From assembly GCA_020161795.1 (NCBI GenBank), contig JAIUOR010000046.1, forward strand, positions 20,194 through 84,193: a stretch of DNA of 64,000 bases. The letters are read 5' to 3'. This document shows, piece by piece, positions 16,149 to 25,115 of this stretch (its first letter is position 1; each line of letters opens with the position of its first letter). The translations under genes were made by a program, and so were the position numbers. The notes beneath the pieces are model-generated. The model made no database searches. It saw nothing but the letters and a program-made list of their open reading frames with translations, and had not been told where the DNA came from. Source of the DNA: Actinomycetota bacterium (GTDB lineage: Bacteria; Actinomycetota; Actinomycetes; Propionibacteriales; Propionibacteriaceae).

Positions 16149-17563
16149 CGGACGTGGACGCGGTCGTCGTCGGCTCGGGACCGAATGGGCTGGTGGCCGC
16201 GGTGACGCTGGCGCAGGCCGGCTGGAAGGTGGTCGTCTTCGAGGCCGCCGATCGTCCCGGCGGCGGTACCCGCACCGAGGAACTCACCCTTCCCGGCTTC
16301 CGGCACGACGTGTGCTCGGCGGTACACCCGATGGCGCTGGCGTCGCCCGCCTTCCGCGAACTGGGCCTGGAGCGGGAGGGGCTGGCACTGGCCCAGCCGC
16401 CGATCCCGCTCGCGCACCCGCTGGCGCCCGGATACTCGGCCTACCTGCGCCGGGATGTCACAGCGACCGCTGCCGGCCTGGGACGGGACCGTCGCTACTG
16501 GGAGACCGTGGTGGGTGGGCTGTCATCGCGCTGGGAGTCGATGGTCTCGGGTGTGCTGGACCCGACCGCGCTGCCACCGAACGCACCGCTGGCCACCCTC
16601 GGTTTCGGCGCGGCCGGCGTCTGGCCCACCACGCTGGTCACCCGGGCGCTGCGCGACCAGCCGGCCAAGGCGCTGCTGGCCGGGCTCGCCGCGCACACCT
16701 TCCTCGATCTCGGCGAACCGATGACCACCGGGATGGGACTGCTGCTCGGGGTGCTGGGGCACGCCGTCGGCTGGCCGGTGGCGGTGGGCGGTTCGCAGTC
16801 GATCGCCGATGCCCTGGTGCGTCGGCTCACCGCCCTGGGCGGCGAGGTGATCACCGGTCATCGGGTGACCTCCGTCGACGACCTGCCCACCGCGCGGGCC
16901 GTCGTCCTGGATCTCACCCCACGCCAGGTGCTCGCCGTCGCCGGGCACCGGCTGCCCGCGAAGTACACCGGCCGGCTGGCGCGCTGGAAGTACGGCCCCG
17001 GGGTGTTCAAGGTCGACTGGGCGCTGGACGGCCCGGTGCCGTGGACGGACGTCGAACTCGCCGGCGCGGGCACCGTCCATCTCGCGGGGCCGGCCGTGAA
17101 GGTGATCGAGGCCGAACGGACGGTCGCCCGGGGCGGCATCCCCGAGGAGCCGTTCGTGCTGTTCTCCCAGCCCTGCGTGGCCGATCCCTCCCGGGCTCCG
17201 GCCGGCAAGCACACCGCCTGGGCCTACTGCCACGTCCCGAACGGCAGCGATGCCGACATGACCGCCGCCATCGAGGCCCAGGTGGAGAAGTTCGCCCCCG
17301 GGTTCCGGGACCGGGTGCTGGCCCGGCACGTGATGGGAACCGCCGCGATGGAGGCGCACAACCCCAACAACGTCGGCGGCTCGGTGGACGGTGGCTCGTC
17401 CACCTGGCGGCAGCTGGCCGCCCGCCCCACTCTCAGCCGGACACCCTGGGCCACCCCGGACCCGACGCTCTTCCTGTGTTCGTCCTCGACCCTGCCCGGT
17501 GGCGGCGTCCACGGCATGGGCGGACGCCAGGCGGCCCGGACGGTGCTCGCCCGGCTCGCCTGA
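16145..17563 (+). CDS. NAD(P)/FAD-dependent oxidoreductase (phytoene-desaturase-like)
   Basis: A 472-residue flavoprotein of the phytoene dehydrogenase/amine oxidase superfamily. The N-terminal dinucleotide fold reads VVVGSGPNGLVAAVTLAQAG, followed by the acidic strand end VFEAADRPGGGTRTEE. The C-terminal FAD segment has SSTLPGGGVHGMGGRQAAR. The GTG at 16145 overlaps the previous stop codon (GTGA), which I prefer over an upstream ATG at 16133. There are no carotenoid genes nearby, so the substrate is not defined; family members of this COG1233 type often act on lipids or unknown hydrophobic compounds. Confidence 0.82.
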   Translation: MTDVDAVVVGSGPNGLVAAVTLAQAGWKVVVFEAADRPGGGTRTEELTLPGFRHDVCSAVHPMALASPAFRELGLEREGLALAQPPIPLAHPLAPGYSAYLRRDVTATAAGLGRDRRYWETVVGGLSSRWESMVSGVLDPTALPPNAPLATLGFGAAGVWPTTLVTRALRDQPAKALLAGLAAHTFLDLGEPMTTGMGLLLGVLGHAVGWPVAVGGSQSIADALVRRLTALGGEVITGHRVTSVDDLPTARAVVLDLTPRQVLAVAGHRLPAKYTGRLARWKYGPGVFKVDWALDGPVPWTDVELAGAGTVHLAGPAVKVIEAERTVARGGIPEEPFVLFSQPCVADPSRAPAGKHTAWAYCHVPNGSDADMTAAIEAQVEKFAPGFRDRVLARHVMGTAAMEAHNPNNVGGSVDGGSSTWRQLAARPTLSRTPWATPDPTLFLCSSSTLPGGGVHGMGGRQAARTVLARLA

Positions 17564-17597
17564 AGCGTCCGACCACGCGACCGTCGGTGGGCTGTCG

Positions 17598-17603
17598 TAG
17601 TCT
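17598..17603 (+). promoter_or_regulatory. Candidate -10 box for pcrA
   Basis: TAGTCT ends nine bases before the pcrA ATG, so transcription would begin within a few bases of the start codon. There is no ribosome-binding site in between. No convincing -35 element is visible. Confidence 0.45.
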
Positions 17604-17612
17604 TGGACGGCC

Positions 17613-19997
17613 ATGACTGAAGCCCTGTTACCCGACCTCTACACCGACGCCCCGGCGGAGCCGGCGCGGCGCCGGCGGATCACCGAGGAGGAGCTGCTCG
17701 CCGACCTCAACCCGCCGCAGCGCGAGGCCGTGGTGCACGTGGGCGGGCCGGTGCTGGTGGTGGCCGGGGCGGGTTCGGGCAAGACCCGGGTACTGACCCG
17801 GCGGATCGCGCATCTGGTGAGCCAGCGGGACGTCCATCCCGGCTCCATCCTGGCGATCACCTTCACCAACAAGGCGGCCGCCGAGATGCGGCATCGGGTG
17901 GTGGAACTGGTCGGCAACCGGGCCAAGCTGATGTGGGTCTCCACCTTCCATTCCGCCTGCGTGCGGATCCTGCGCTCCGACATCAACCGGTTCGGCTGGT
18001 CGCGCACCTTCTCCATCTACGACGACACCGACTCCAAGCGGCTGATGCAGCTGGTGCTGCGGGACGCCGACCTCGACCCCAAGCGGTACCCGGTCCGGGC
18101 GGTGCTGAACTGGGTGTCGAACTGCAAGAACGAGCTGGTCGACCACGAGACCGCGCGCAGCCGGGCGGCAGCCGGCAACGAAGAGGTCTACGCCGATGCC
18201 TACGCCGAGTACCAGCGCCGGTTGCAGGCGGCGAACGCGCTGGATTTCGACGACATCATCATGACCGCCGTGCACCTGCTGCAGTCGTTCCCCGACCTGC
18301 GGGAACAGTACCGGCGTCGGTTCCGGCACGTGCTGGTGGACGAGTACCAGGACACCAACCACGCCCAGTACGCGTTGGTACGGGAGCTGTGCGGCGTCCA
18401 TCCCGTTCCGGAGGGAATGCCGGTGGTCGACCCGCCAGAGTTGATGGTGGTGGGTGATTCCGACCAGTCGATCTACGCCTTCCGGGGCGCGACGATCCGC
18501 AACATCCTCGACTTCGAGAGTGACTTCCCCGGAGCCACCACGATCGTCCTCGATCAGAACTACCGCTCCACCCAGAACATCCTGAACGCCGCCAACGCGG
18601 TGATCACCCGCAACCCGGGGCGTCCGGAGAAGAAGCTGTGGTCGGCCGAGGGGGACGGCGAGCTGCTGGTCGGCTATGTCGCCGACACCGAGCACGACGA
18701 GGCGCGCTACATCGCCGAGGAGATCGACCGGCTGACCGACGCCGGTGAGGTCAAGCCCTCGGGGGTGGCGGTGTTCTACCGGACGAACGCCCAATCCCGT
18801 GCCTTCGAGGATGTGTTCATCCGGGTCGGGCTGCCGTACCGGGTGGTCGGTGGCGTCCGGTTCTACGAGCGCAAGGAGATCCGGGACGCGATCGCCTACC
18901 TGCGCGGGATCGCCAACCCCGACGACGATGTATCGATCCGGAGGGTGCTGAACGTGCCCAAGCGGGGGATCGGGGACCGCGCCGAGGCGGTGGTCGAGGC
19001 CTTCGCCTCGGCCAACCGCATCCCGTTCTATGAGGGATTGCGGCGGGCGACCGAGGTGCCCGGCCTGGCCACGCGCTCGCTCAACCAGATTCAGGTGTTC
19101 GTGGGCCTGATCGAGACCCAGCGCGCCCAGGTCGAACAGGGCGCACCGGCAGACCAGATCCTGGCCGGCATCCTGAAGGAATCCGGCTACCTCGCCGAGT
19201 TGCAGGCCTCGAACGACCCGCAGGACGAGACCCGGCTGGAGAACCTGATCGAGTTCGTCAGCGTGGCGCAGGAGTTCGTCGCGGCCGCCCACGCCGTGGA
19301 CCTGACGCCGGACGGCGGTGAGGTGGCCGAACTGGCCGGTGAGCTGGCCGAGGCCGCCCCGGAGCCGGACGACTCACTTCCGGCCTTCCTGGAGCGGATC
19401 GCGCTGGTGGCCGATTCCGATCAGCTGCCGGACGCCGACGGCGAGGACGACGGCGTGGTGACCCTGATGACCCTGCACACCGCCAAGGGTCTGGAGTTCG
19501 ACACGGTCTTCCTGACCGGCTTCGAGGATGCGATCTTCCCCCATCAGCGGGCGATGACCGATCCGGCCGAGCTGCAGGAGGAGCGGCGACTGGCGTACGT
19601 GGGCATCACCCGCGCCCGCAAGCGGCTCTACCTGACCCGGGCGACCGTCCGCACCATGTGGGGAGCACCGCAGTACAACCCGGCCAGCCGGTTCACCGAC
19701 GAGATTCCCGCCCACCTGCTCGACTGGCGGCGGCTCGGGGTGGCCCGTACGGGCTGGTCGTCGTCGGCCACCGCGCGTACGACGACCGCGCGCCAGCAGG
19801 TGAGCTTCGGCAGCCGCGCGCCGATCAAGACCGTGGCCTCGGTGGAGGTGGGGGATAGGGTGCTGCACACCAGCTTCGGGATGGGAACCGTGCTGGCCAC
19901 CTCGGGCGCGGGCGACAATGCCAAGGCCGATGTCGATTTCGGATCCGTCGGCGTCAAGCGGCTCTCGCTACGTCACGCTCCGATGGAGAAGCTGTAG
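17613..19997 (+). CDS. pcrA: ATP-dependent DNA helicase PcrA/UvrD
   Basis: A 794-residue superfamily 1A helicase, close to the usual length. Motif I AGAGSGKT lies at residues 51-58, motif Ia ITFTNKAA follows, motif II reads VDEYQDTN, motif III DSDQSIYAFRGA, motif IV NYRS, motif V TLHTAKGLEFD and motif VI EERRLAYVGITRARK. The C-terminus carries the Tudor-like segment that binds RNA polymerase in PcrA (VASVEVGDRVLHTSFGMGTVL). It unwinds DNA 3' to 5' in excision repair and at transcription-replication conflicts. The mRNA is probably almost leaderless. Confidence 0.95.
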   Translation: MTEALLPDLYTDAPAEPARRRRITEEELLADLNPPQREAVVHVGGPVLVVAGAGSGKTRVLTRRIAHLVSQRDVHPGSILAITFTNKAAAEMRHRVVELVGNRAKLMWVSTFHSACVRILRSDINRFGWSRTFSIYDDTDSKRLMQLVLRDADLDPKRYPVRAVLNWVSNCKNELVDHETARSRAAAGNEEVYADAYAEYQRRLQAANALDFDDIIMTAVHLLQSFPDLREQYRRRFRHVLVDEYQDTNHAQYALVRELCGVHPVPEGMPVVDPPELMVVGDSDQSIYAFRGATIRNILDFESDFPGATTIVLDQNYRSTQNILNAANAVITRNPGRPEKKLWSAEGDGELLVGYVADTEHDEARYIAEEIDRLTDAGEVKPSGVAVFYRTNAQSRAFEDVFIRVGLPYRVVGGVRFYERKEIRDAIAYLRGIANPDDDVSIRRVLNVPKRGIGDRAEAVVEAFASANRIPFYEGLRRATEVPGLATRSLNQIQVFVGLIETQRAQVEQGAPADQILAGILKESGYLAELQASNDPQDETRLENLIEFVSVAQEFVAAAHAVDLTPDGGEVAELAGELAEAAPEPDDSLPAFLERIALVADSDQLPDADGEDDGVVTLMTLHTAKGLEFDTVFLTGFEDAIFPHQRAMTDPAELQEERRLAYVGITRARKRLYLTRATVRTMWGAPQYNPASRFTDEIPAHLLDWRRLGVARTGWSSSATARTTTARQQVSFGSRAPIKTVASVEVGDRVLHTSFGMGTVLATSGAGDNAKADVDFGSVGVKRLSLRHAPMEKL

Positions 19998-20015
19998 CGG
20001 ACAGTCGAGCGGGGC

Positions 20016-20957
20016 TCAGGTCGGGAGTTCGCCGGCCTGAGCGTCGACATCGCCGAGTTCGCGGTCGGCGGAGTTCTCGTCCTCTTTGGCGTCGGAGTCG
20101 GTGTCGGCGTCGGACTTCTTCACGTACTCCAGCGGGTCGCTGTTGACACCGTCCTTGTACAGCGAGAGGTGCAGGTGGCAGGCGGTCGACAGGCCGGTGC
20201 TTCCCACGGTGCCGAGCAGGTCGCCCTTGGCCACCTGCTGGCCCTCGGAGACCTCGACGTCGGTCATGTGCAGGTAGGCGGTCTCGACGTGGATGCCGTT
20301 GATGTCGCCGTGGTCGATCCGGACATTGTTGCCCGAGCCACCGTTGTAGCCGCCGGTCGCGGCCTTGGTGACCTTGCCCGACTGGGCGGCGTAGATCGGC
20401 TGGCCGCACCGGCCGCCGATGTCGGCGCCGCCGTGCAGCCGGTAGTAGTGCAGGATCGGATGCAGCCGCTGACCCCAGGGAGAGCCGACCCCGCCCTTGG
20501 TGGGCCACAGGAAGATGGCAAGGTTGCGTAGCCGGTCGGCTTCCTCCTCGACCGCGTCGGCGGTGTCCTCCAGCAGGCTGTTCCGCGAGGCGACGGCATC
20601 CTGGTCGCGCTTGGCCTCGATCTGCTCGCCGGTGAGCGCGATCTGCTCGCTGCGCTGCTTGACCAGGTCTTCCAGGGTCGGACGCTCGTCCGTCCGGCTG
20701 GGGACATCCTGGCGGGCCTCGTCGATGCCGGCCGGGGCTCCGGCCTGGTTGGCGAAGGCGAATCCGGCGGTCGGGCCGTTGCTCAGGCCGAAGATGCCGA
20801 TGGTGGTGATCCCGATCGCGGCCGCGGCGCCCAGGGCCAGGCCACGGCGCCACTGCTTGGCGGATACGGCGTTGGTGGGACGGGAATCCTTCTGGGGTGC
20901 CTCAGCGCTGGGGAGCGCGCGGCGCGGCCCCGCTGCGCGGTCGTACTCGGCTACCAC
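20016..20957 (-). CDS. M23-family peptidase, membrane-anchored
   Basis: A 313-residue protein with a cytoplasmic N-terminus of about 38 residues, one signal-anchor helix (LALGAAAAIGITTIGIFGL), a coiled-coil-like stretch (RSEQIALTGEQIEAKRDQD) and a LytM domain. The LytM metal site is present: HGGADIGG gives the first His/Asp, and HLHLSLY the later histidines. Such enzymes cleave peptide crosslinks of the cell wall, or regulate amidases if inactive; here the site looks complete. An acidic tail follows. The GTG at 20957 is preceded by AGGGGA. The gene converges on pcrA and diverges from sucC. Confidence 0.88.
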   Translation of the reverse strand: MVAEYDRAAGPRRALPSAEAPQKDSRPTNAVSAKQWRRGLALGAAAAIGITTIGIFGLSNGPTAGFAFANQAGAPAGIDEARQDVPSRTDERPTLEDLVKQRSEQIALTGEQIEAKRDQDAVASRNSLLEDTADAVEEEADRLRNLAIFLWPTKGGVGSPWGQRLHPILHYYRLHGGADIGGRCGQPIYAAQSGKVTKAATGGYNGGSGNNVRIDHGDINGIHVETAYLHMTDVEVSEGQQVAKGDLLGTVGSTGLSTACHLHLSLYKDGVNSDPLEYVKKSDADTDSDAKEDENSADRELGDVDAQAGELPT

Positions 20958-21030
20958 AGATCCCCTGTCGATTCGATGGAAAATGAGGTAACCCTGCGAC
21001 GATCACCCGATTCCGAAAGGGAGCTTAGCA

Positions 21031-21050
21031 TTTCTCAGGAAGTTTCTCAG
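21031..21050. promoter_or_regulatory. TTTCTCAG direct repeat upstream of the M23 peptidase gene
   Basis: Two copies of TTTCTCAG (21031-21038 and 21043-21050) lie 12 bp apart in an unusually AT-rich patch about 75-95 bases upstream of the peptidase start. A protein-binding site or promoter element is likely, but I cannot assign a regulator. I looked for a ydaO-type riboswitch, common before cell-wall hydrolase genes, and did not see its core. Confidence 0.35.
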
Positions 21051-21115
21051 CATTCTGATCGGATCGTTTCAAACCGCCTGGTGGCAGGGGGATGCGGTGG
21101 CGAGCGGATGACGAT

Positions 21116-21121
21116 TAGGCT
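21116..21121 (+). promoter_or_regulatory. Candidate -10 box for sucCD
   Basis: TAGGCT lies 53 bases before the sucC start and is the best -10 hexamer in the divergent gap. The matching -35 region is weak, as is common in GC-rich actinobacteria. Confidence 0.35.
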
Positions 21122-21174
21122 GCGCTGGTCGGACATGTCAGCCGACCATCACGATCTGAGAGGACGTAGTCGCC

Positions 21175-22350
21175 GTGGACCTCTTCGAGTACCAGGCCCG
21201 GGAGCTCTTCGAGGCCCATCAGGTGCCCGTCTTGCGCGGGATCGTCGCCACCACGCCCCAGCGGGCCCGGGAAGCGGCGGAGGCGCTCGGCACGCCGGTG
21301 GTGGTCGTCAAGGCGCAGGTCAAGACCGGTGGCCGGGGCAAGGCCGGCGGCGTCAAGCTGGCCCGTTCGCCGCAGGAGGCCGAGGAGCGTGCCTCCGAGA
21401 TCCTGGGCATGGACATCAAGGGGCACCGGGTCGAGGCGGTCATGATCGCCGAGGGCGCCGACATCGCCGAGGAGTACTACTTCTCCCTGTTGCTGGATCG
21501 GGCGAACCGCAGCTACCTGGCGATGTGCAGCGTCGAGGGTGGCATGGACATCGAGACGCTGGCGGTCGAACGTCCTGACGCCCTGGCCCGGATCGAGGTC
21601 GATCCGTTGGTCGGAATCGACCAGGCCAAGGCTGACGAGATCGTCGCCGCGGCGGGCTTCGCCGCCGCCGACCGCGCCGAGGTCGCCCGTGTGCTGATGC
21701 TGCTGGGCAACGTCTACCGGGAGGTGGATGCCACCCTGGTCGAGGTCAACCCGCTGGTGAAGACCGGCGACGGACGGATCGTGGCGCTCGACGGCAAGGT
21801 GACCCTGGACGGCAACGCCGAGATCCGGCACCCGGAATGGTCGGCCTACACCGACGAGACCAGCGACGATCCGCTCGAGGTGCGCGCCCGGGAGAAGGGC
21901 CTGAACTACGTGAAGCTGGACGGCTCGGTCGGTGTCATCGGGAACGGGGCCGGATTGGTCATGAGCACCCTCGACGTGGTCGCCAAGGCCGGTGCCGACC
22001 TGCCGGGCAGCCCCAGCCCGGCGAACTTCCTCGACATCGGCGGCGGCGCCTCGGCCGAGGTGATGGCCAACGGGCTGGAGATCATCCTCTCCGACGCCCA
22101 GGTGAGGTCGGTCTTCGTCAACGTCTTCGGCGGTATCACCGCCTGCAGCGAGGTGGCCCGCGGCATCATCGACGCGCTGGCGATCCTCGGCGACAAGGCG
22201 ACCAAGCCGATCGTGGTGCGGCTGGACGGCAACGCCGTCGAGATCGGACGCCACATGCTGACCGAGGCGGCGCACCCGCTGATCACGCTCGAGGAAACCA
22301 TGGACGCCGCGGCCCGCCGGGCCGCCGAACTGGCCGCCGCGGCCGAGTAG
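21175..22350 (+). CDS. sucC: Succinate-CoA ligase (ADP-forming), beta subunit
   Basis: A 391-residue beta subunit of the TCA-cycle enzyme that converts succinyl-CoA to succinate with ATP or GTP synthesis. The ATP-grasp region begins with [18 protein letters not shown] and [20 protein letters not shown], and the ligase part has [13 protein letters not shown] and [18 protein letters not shown]. The length matches the family. The GTG start follows a modest GAGAGGA site. sucD follows after 13 bases, forming the standard two-gene operon. Confidence 0.96.
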   Translation: MDLFEYQARELFEAHQVPVLRGIVATTPQRAREAAEALGTPVVVVKAQVKTGGRGKAGGVKLARSPQEAEERASEILGMDIKGHRVEAVMIAEGADIAEEYYFSLLLDRANRSYLAMCSVEGGMDIETLAVERPDALARIEVDPLVGIDQAKADEIVAAAGFAAADRAEVARVLMLLGNVYREVDATLVEVNPLVKTGDGRIVALDGKVTLDGNAEIRHPEWSAYTDETSDDPLEVRAREKGLNYVKLDGSVGVIGNGAGLVMSTLDVVAKAGADLPGSPSPANFLDIGGGASAEVMANGLEIILSDAQVRSVFVNVFGGITACSEVARGIIDALAILGDKATKPIVVRLDGNAVEIGRHMLTEAAHPLITLEETMDAAARRAAELAAAAE

Positions 22351-22363
22351 GAGAGCACGCGCA

Positions 22364-23248
22364 ATGTCGATCTGGCTGGATCAGAACTCCAAGGTGATCG
22401 TCCAGGGAATGACCGGTTCCGAGGGACGCAAGCACACCGCCCGCATGGTCGCCTACGGCACCCGCATCGTCGGTGGTGTCACCCCGGGCAAGGGCGGCGA
22501 GTCGGTCACCTTCGAGGAGCAGCCGGTGCCGGTGTTCAACTCGGTGGCCGAGGCCAAGGCGGCGACCGGCGCGAACACCTCGGTGGTGTTCGTCCCGGGC
22601 CGGTTCACCAAGGCCGCGGTGATCGAGGCGGTGGACGCGGGGCTCGACCTGGTCGTCGTCATCACCGAAGGGGTGCCGGTCAAGGACACCGCCGAGTTCT
22701 TCGCCTACGCCCGCGAGAAGGGCACCACCCGCGTGATCGGCCCGAACTGCCCCGGCCTGATCAGCCCCGGGAAGTCCAACGTCGGCATCATCCCGCCCAA
22801 CATCTCCGGCCCCGGGAAGATCGGGCTGGTGTCGAAGTCCGGCACGCTCACCTACCAGATGATGTTCGAGTTGCGCGACATCGGCTTCTCGACAGCGGTG
22901 GGCATCGGGGGCGATCCGATCATCGGCACCACCCACATCGATGCGCTGGAGGCCTTCGAGGCCGATCCGGAGACCGTCGCGGTGGTGCTGATCGGCGAGA
23001 TCGGCGGCGACGCCGAGGAGCGTGCCGCCGACTACATCAAGGCGCACATGACCAAGCCCGTCGTCGGCTACGTCGCGGGCTTCACCGCCCCCGAGGGCAA
23101 GACGATGGGTCATGCCGGCGCGATCGTGACCGGTTCGGCCGGTACCGCGCAGGCCAAGAAGGAGGCGCTGGAGGCCGCCGGCGTCCAGGTCGGAACCACG
23201 CCGAGTGAGACCGCGCGGTTGATGCGGGAGATCGTCCGGGGGCTGTAG
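22364..23248 (+). CDS. sucD: Succinate-CoA ligase (ADP-forming), alpha subunit
   Basis: A 294-residue alpha subunit. It has the CoA-binding N-terminal fold ([19 protein letters not shown]) and the active-site phosphohistidine in [10 protein letters not shown] (H250). The [15 protein letters not shown] segment appears here as [12 protein letters not shown]. It pairs with the beta subunit encoded just upstream. The gene converges with the next one, leaving only three bases between stop codons and no visible terminator. Confidence 0.96.
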   Translation: MSIWLDQNSKVIVQGMTGSEGRKHTARMVAYGTRIVGGVTPGKGGESVTFEEQPVPVFNSVAEAKAATGANTSVVFVPGRFTKAAVIEAVDAGLDLVVVITEGVPVKDTAEFFAYAREKGTTRVIGPNCPGLISPGKSNVGIIPPNISGPGKIGLVSKSGTLTYQMMFELRDIGFSTAVGIGGDPIIGTTHIDALEAFEADPETVAVVLIGEIGGDAEERAADYIKAHMTKPVVGYVAGFTAPEGKTMGHAGAIVTGSAGTAQAKKEALEAAGVQVGTTPSETARLMREIVRGL

Positions 23249-23251
23249 CGG

Positions 23252-24967
23252 CTACGGCAGTTGCGTGACCCGCTCGCCGGTGCGGGTCAGGATGGCCTTC
23301 CATTGGGCCTTGCTGAAGTCGAAGTCGGCCGACGGGTTGGCCAGCAGGTAGGACACGCGGTCGGCGATCCGGAGGACGCCGACCCGGTAGGTGGCCGTAC
23401 CGCCGCTGACGGTCTGCTGGGTGATCAGGTAGGACTCGCCCGAGAAGCTGATCCCGCCCTGGCCCTCGCCCTTGACCGACGGGCCCTTCTCCACGGTGGC
23501 GGTGGGCACCCGGCTGGTGCAGTCGGCCAGATCGTCCCCGAGTTGATCGGCGAAGCTCTTGGCGGCCTTCGGGGTGGCGAAGGTGTAGACGACCTGGTCG
23601 ACGCCGAAGACGGTGGGCGCCTGCGGATCGTCGGCCAGCATCAGGGTGCGCTGCGCGGCGGCGGTGACATCCGGCACCTTCTTCAGCACGACGGTCTCGC
23701 ACTGGCTGCCGACGATGGTGAGGCTGGACGACGGTGCGTTCGCGCCCCATCGACCCGCGCCGGGGGTGACCAGCGGCAGATCCGCCTCGACCAGCCACCC
23801 GGGCAGCTGGCCGGCGGCAGGAATGGTCTCGGTCGCCGTCGGCAGGGTCGGGCAGGTTCCCTCCCCGCCGCTGCACAACCTGGCCAGCGGTTGGGTGGCC
23901 ACCTGCACCGCGTCGTCCACCGAGGTGGGGTCGGCGGTGGTGATGTCGATCATGCTCAGGTTGCGGCCGGTGCGGCTCACCACCAGGACGTGGGGTTCGG
24001 TGGTCTCCTCCTGCACGTCGATCCGGGTGGAGAAGGCGCTGTCGGCCAGCCCGTCGACGGTGTAGGCGGCCACGATCAGCGCCTCGGTGTCCGCGCAGCT
24101 GCCGGCCTGCAGCAGCCGGGCCTGGTAGGCGCGCGTGGCGGCGGCCTCGTCGGGGTAGGTGTCGACCACGTGGGTCACGAAATCCGTGCCGGTCGCGTTC
24201 GGCGTGAGGACGCGCCGGGCGGTCCGGTCCGGAGTCGGCATCTCCTCGACCTCGGCGGGCAGGCAGATCGGGTTTCCGTCGCCGGCGGGCGGCGGGGTGA
24301 CGGCGGTGATCCAGGCCGTCGCACCGAGCCGTCCCAGATCCGCGGGGGTCAGCAGCGGATCGAGGCTGGCGGGGGAGGTGGTCTGGGTGGGTTTGGGTGT
24401 CGCGGTGAGCGTCGGCCCGAGCCACCACACGCCACCGAGCACCAACCCGACGACGGCGGCGATCCCGGCCAGGACGGCGATCGCCCGGCGACCAGAGCGG
24501 CGGGGCTCGGCTGCCTTGGGCGCGGGTTCGGGGGCGGCCGGAGAGGCCGGGCTGGCCGGCGCGGGGTCGCCGCCGGCCGGGCGGAAGTAGACCTCTGGGG
24601 GGCTGGAGACGCTGGTCGCCGAGCGGCGGGGGACGTACTCGAACTCCCGCGGGGAGGCACTGGCGGAGAATCGACGTCCTGCCGAGGCGGGGGCGGCCGA
24701 GGACGTAGGCAGCACCGGACGGGGCGGTGGCACCGGGGTGGCTGCCCAGGCCCGTCCAGCGGTGTCCGCCGGGCTGGCCGGGCTCGCCGGGGTGACCGGG
24801 CTGTCCGACATGATCACCCGGCGCAGCACCTGGGTCTCGGCATCGGCCGGCTCCCAGTCCGGATCGAACGGCAGCGCGCGTAGCCCACGCCGACCGAGGG
24901 GGGCTTCGGCGTCGTCGGGCAACGGACCGAGCGCGCGGCGGGGGCGCGCGATTCCGTCGTCGGTCAC
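23252..24967 (-). CDS. Membrane-anchored protein with two PknH-like sensor domains
   Basis: A 571-residue protein. A proline/serine-rich cytoplasmic region (about 170 residues) precedes one transmembrane helix (AIAVLAGIAAVVGLVLGGVWWL). The external part appears to hold two related domains of about 180 residues, each with paired cysteines and a FVTHVVDTYPDEAAATRAYQ or YTFATPKAAKSFADQL segment. These resemble the PknH extracellular sensor domain of mycobacteria, but no kinase domain is attached. It may bind a ligand at the cell surface. GAGGAT lies eight bases before the GTG. The assignment rests on pattern alone. Confidence 0.55.
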   Translation of the reverse strand: MTDDGIARPRRALGPLPDDAEAPLGRRGLRALPFDPDWEPADAETQVLRRVIMSDSPVTPASPASPADTAGRAWAATPVPPPRPVLPTSSAAPASAGRRFSASASPREFEYVPRRSATSVSSPPEVYFRPAGGDPAPASPASPAAPEPAPKAAEPRRSGRRAIAVLAGIAAVVGLVLGGVWWLGPTLTATPKPTQTTSPASLDPLLTPADLGRLGATAWITAVTPPPAGDGNPICLPAEVEEMPTPDRTARRVLTPNATGTDFVTHVVDTYPDEAAATRAYQARLLQAGSCADTEALIVAAYTVDGLADSAFSTRIDVQEETTEPHVLVVSRTGRNLSMIDITTADPTSVDDAVQVATQPLARLCSGGEGTCPTLPTATETIPAAGQLPGWLVEADLPLVTPGAGRWGANAPSSSLTIVGSQCETVVLKKVPDVTAAAQRTLMLADDPQAPTVFGVDQVVYTFATPKAAKSFADQLGDDLADCTSRVPTATVEKGPSVKGEGQGGISFSGESYLITQQTVSGGTATYRVGVLRIADRVSYLLANPSADFDFSKAQWKAILTRTGERVTQLP

Positions 24968-24992
24968 ATTCGATCCTCAGGTGTCTGGGGTT

Positions 24993-25016
24993 GTCCGGAT
25001 CAGTCTAGTCCGGATC
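24993..25016 (-). promoter_or_regulatory. Direct repeat GTCCGGATC flanking a -10 box
   Basis: Two exact copies of GTCCGGATC (24993-25001 and 25008-25016) are 15 bp apart. They enclose TAGACT on the minus strand (25002-25007), the best -10 hexamer for the membrane sensor-like gene starting at 24967. The arrangement suggests a transcription factor bound on either side of the -10 region. Confidence 0.4.
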
Positions 25017-25115
25017 GTACGGGCTCCGAACTGGGTGGCCGGCGGCACCGAGATCGGCTCCGCCCGCGTGTCAGTCCCGCCGGTCAACGGCGACGTGAGC
25101 GAGCATGGAGGCCAC

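Noticed and set aside
20958..21100. A ydaO-type cyclic di-AMP riboswitch before the M23 peptidase gene
   Set aside because: These riboswitches are common before actinobacterial wall hydrolases, but the conserved core is not present here.
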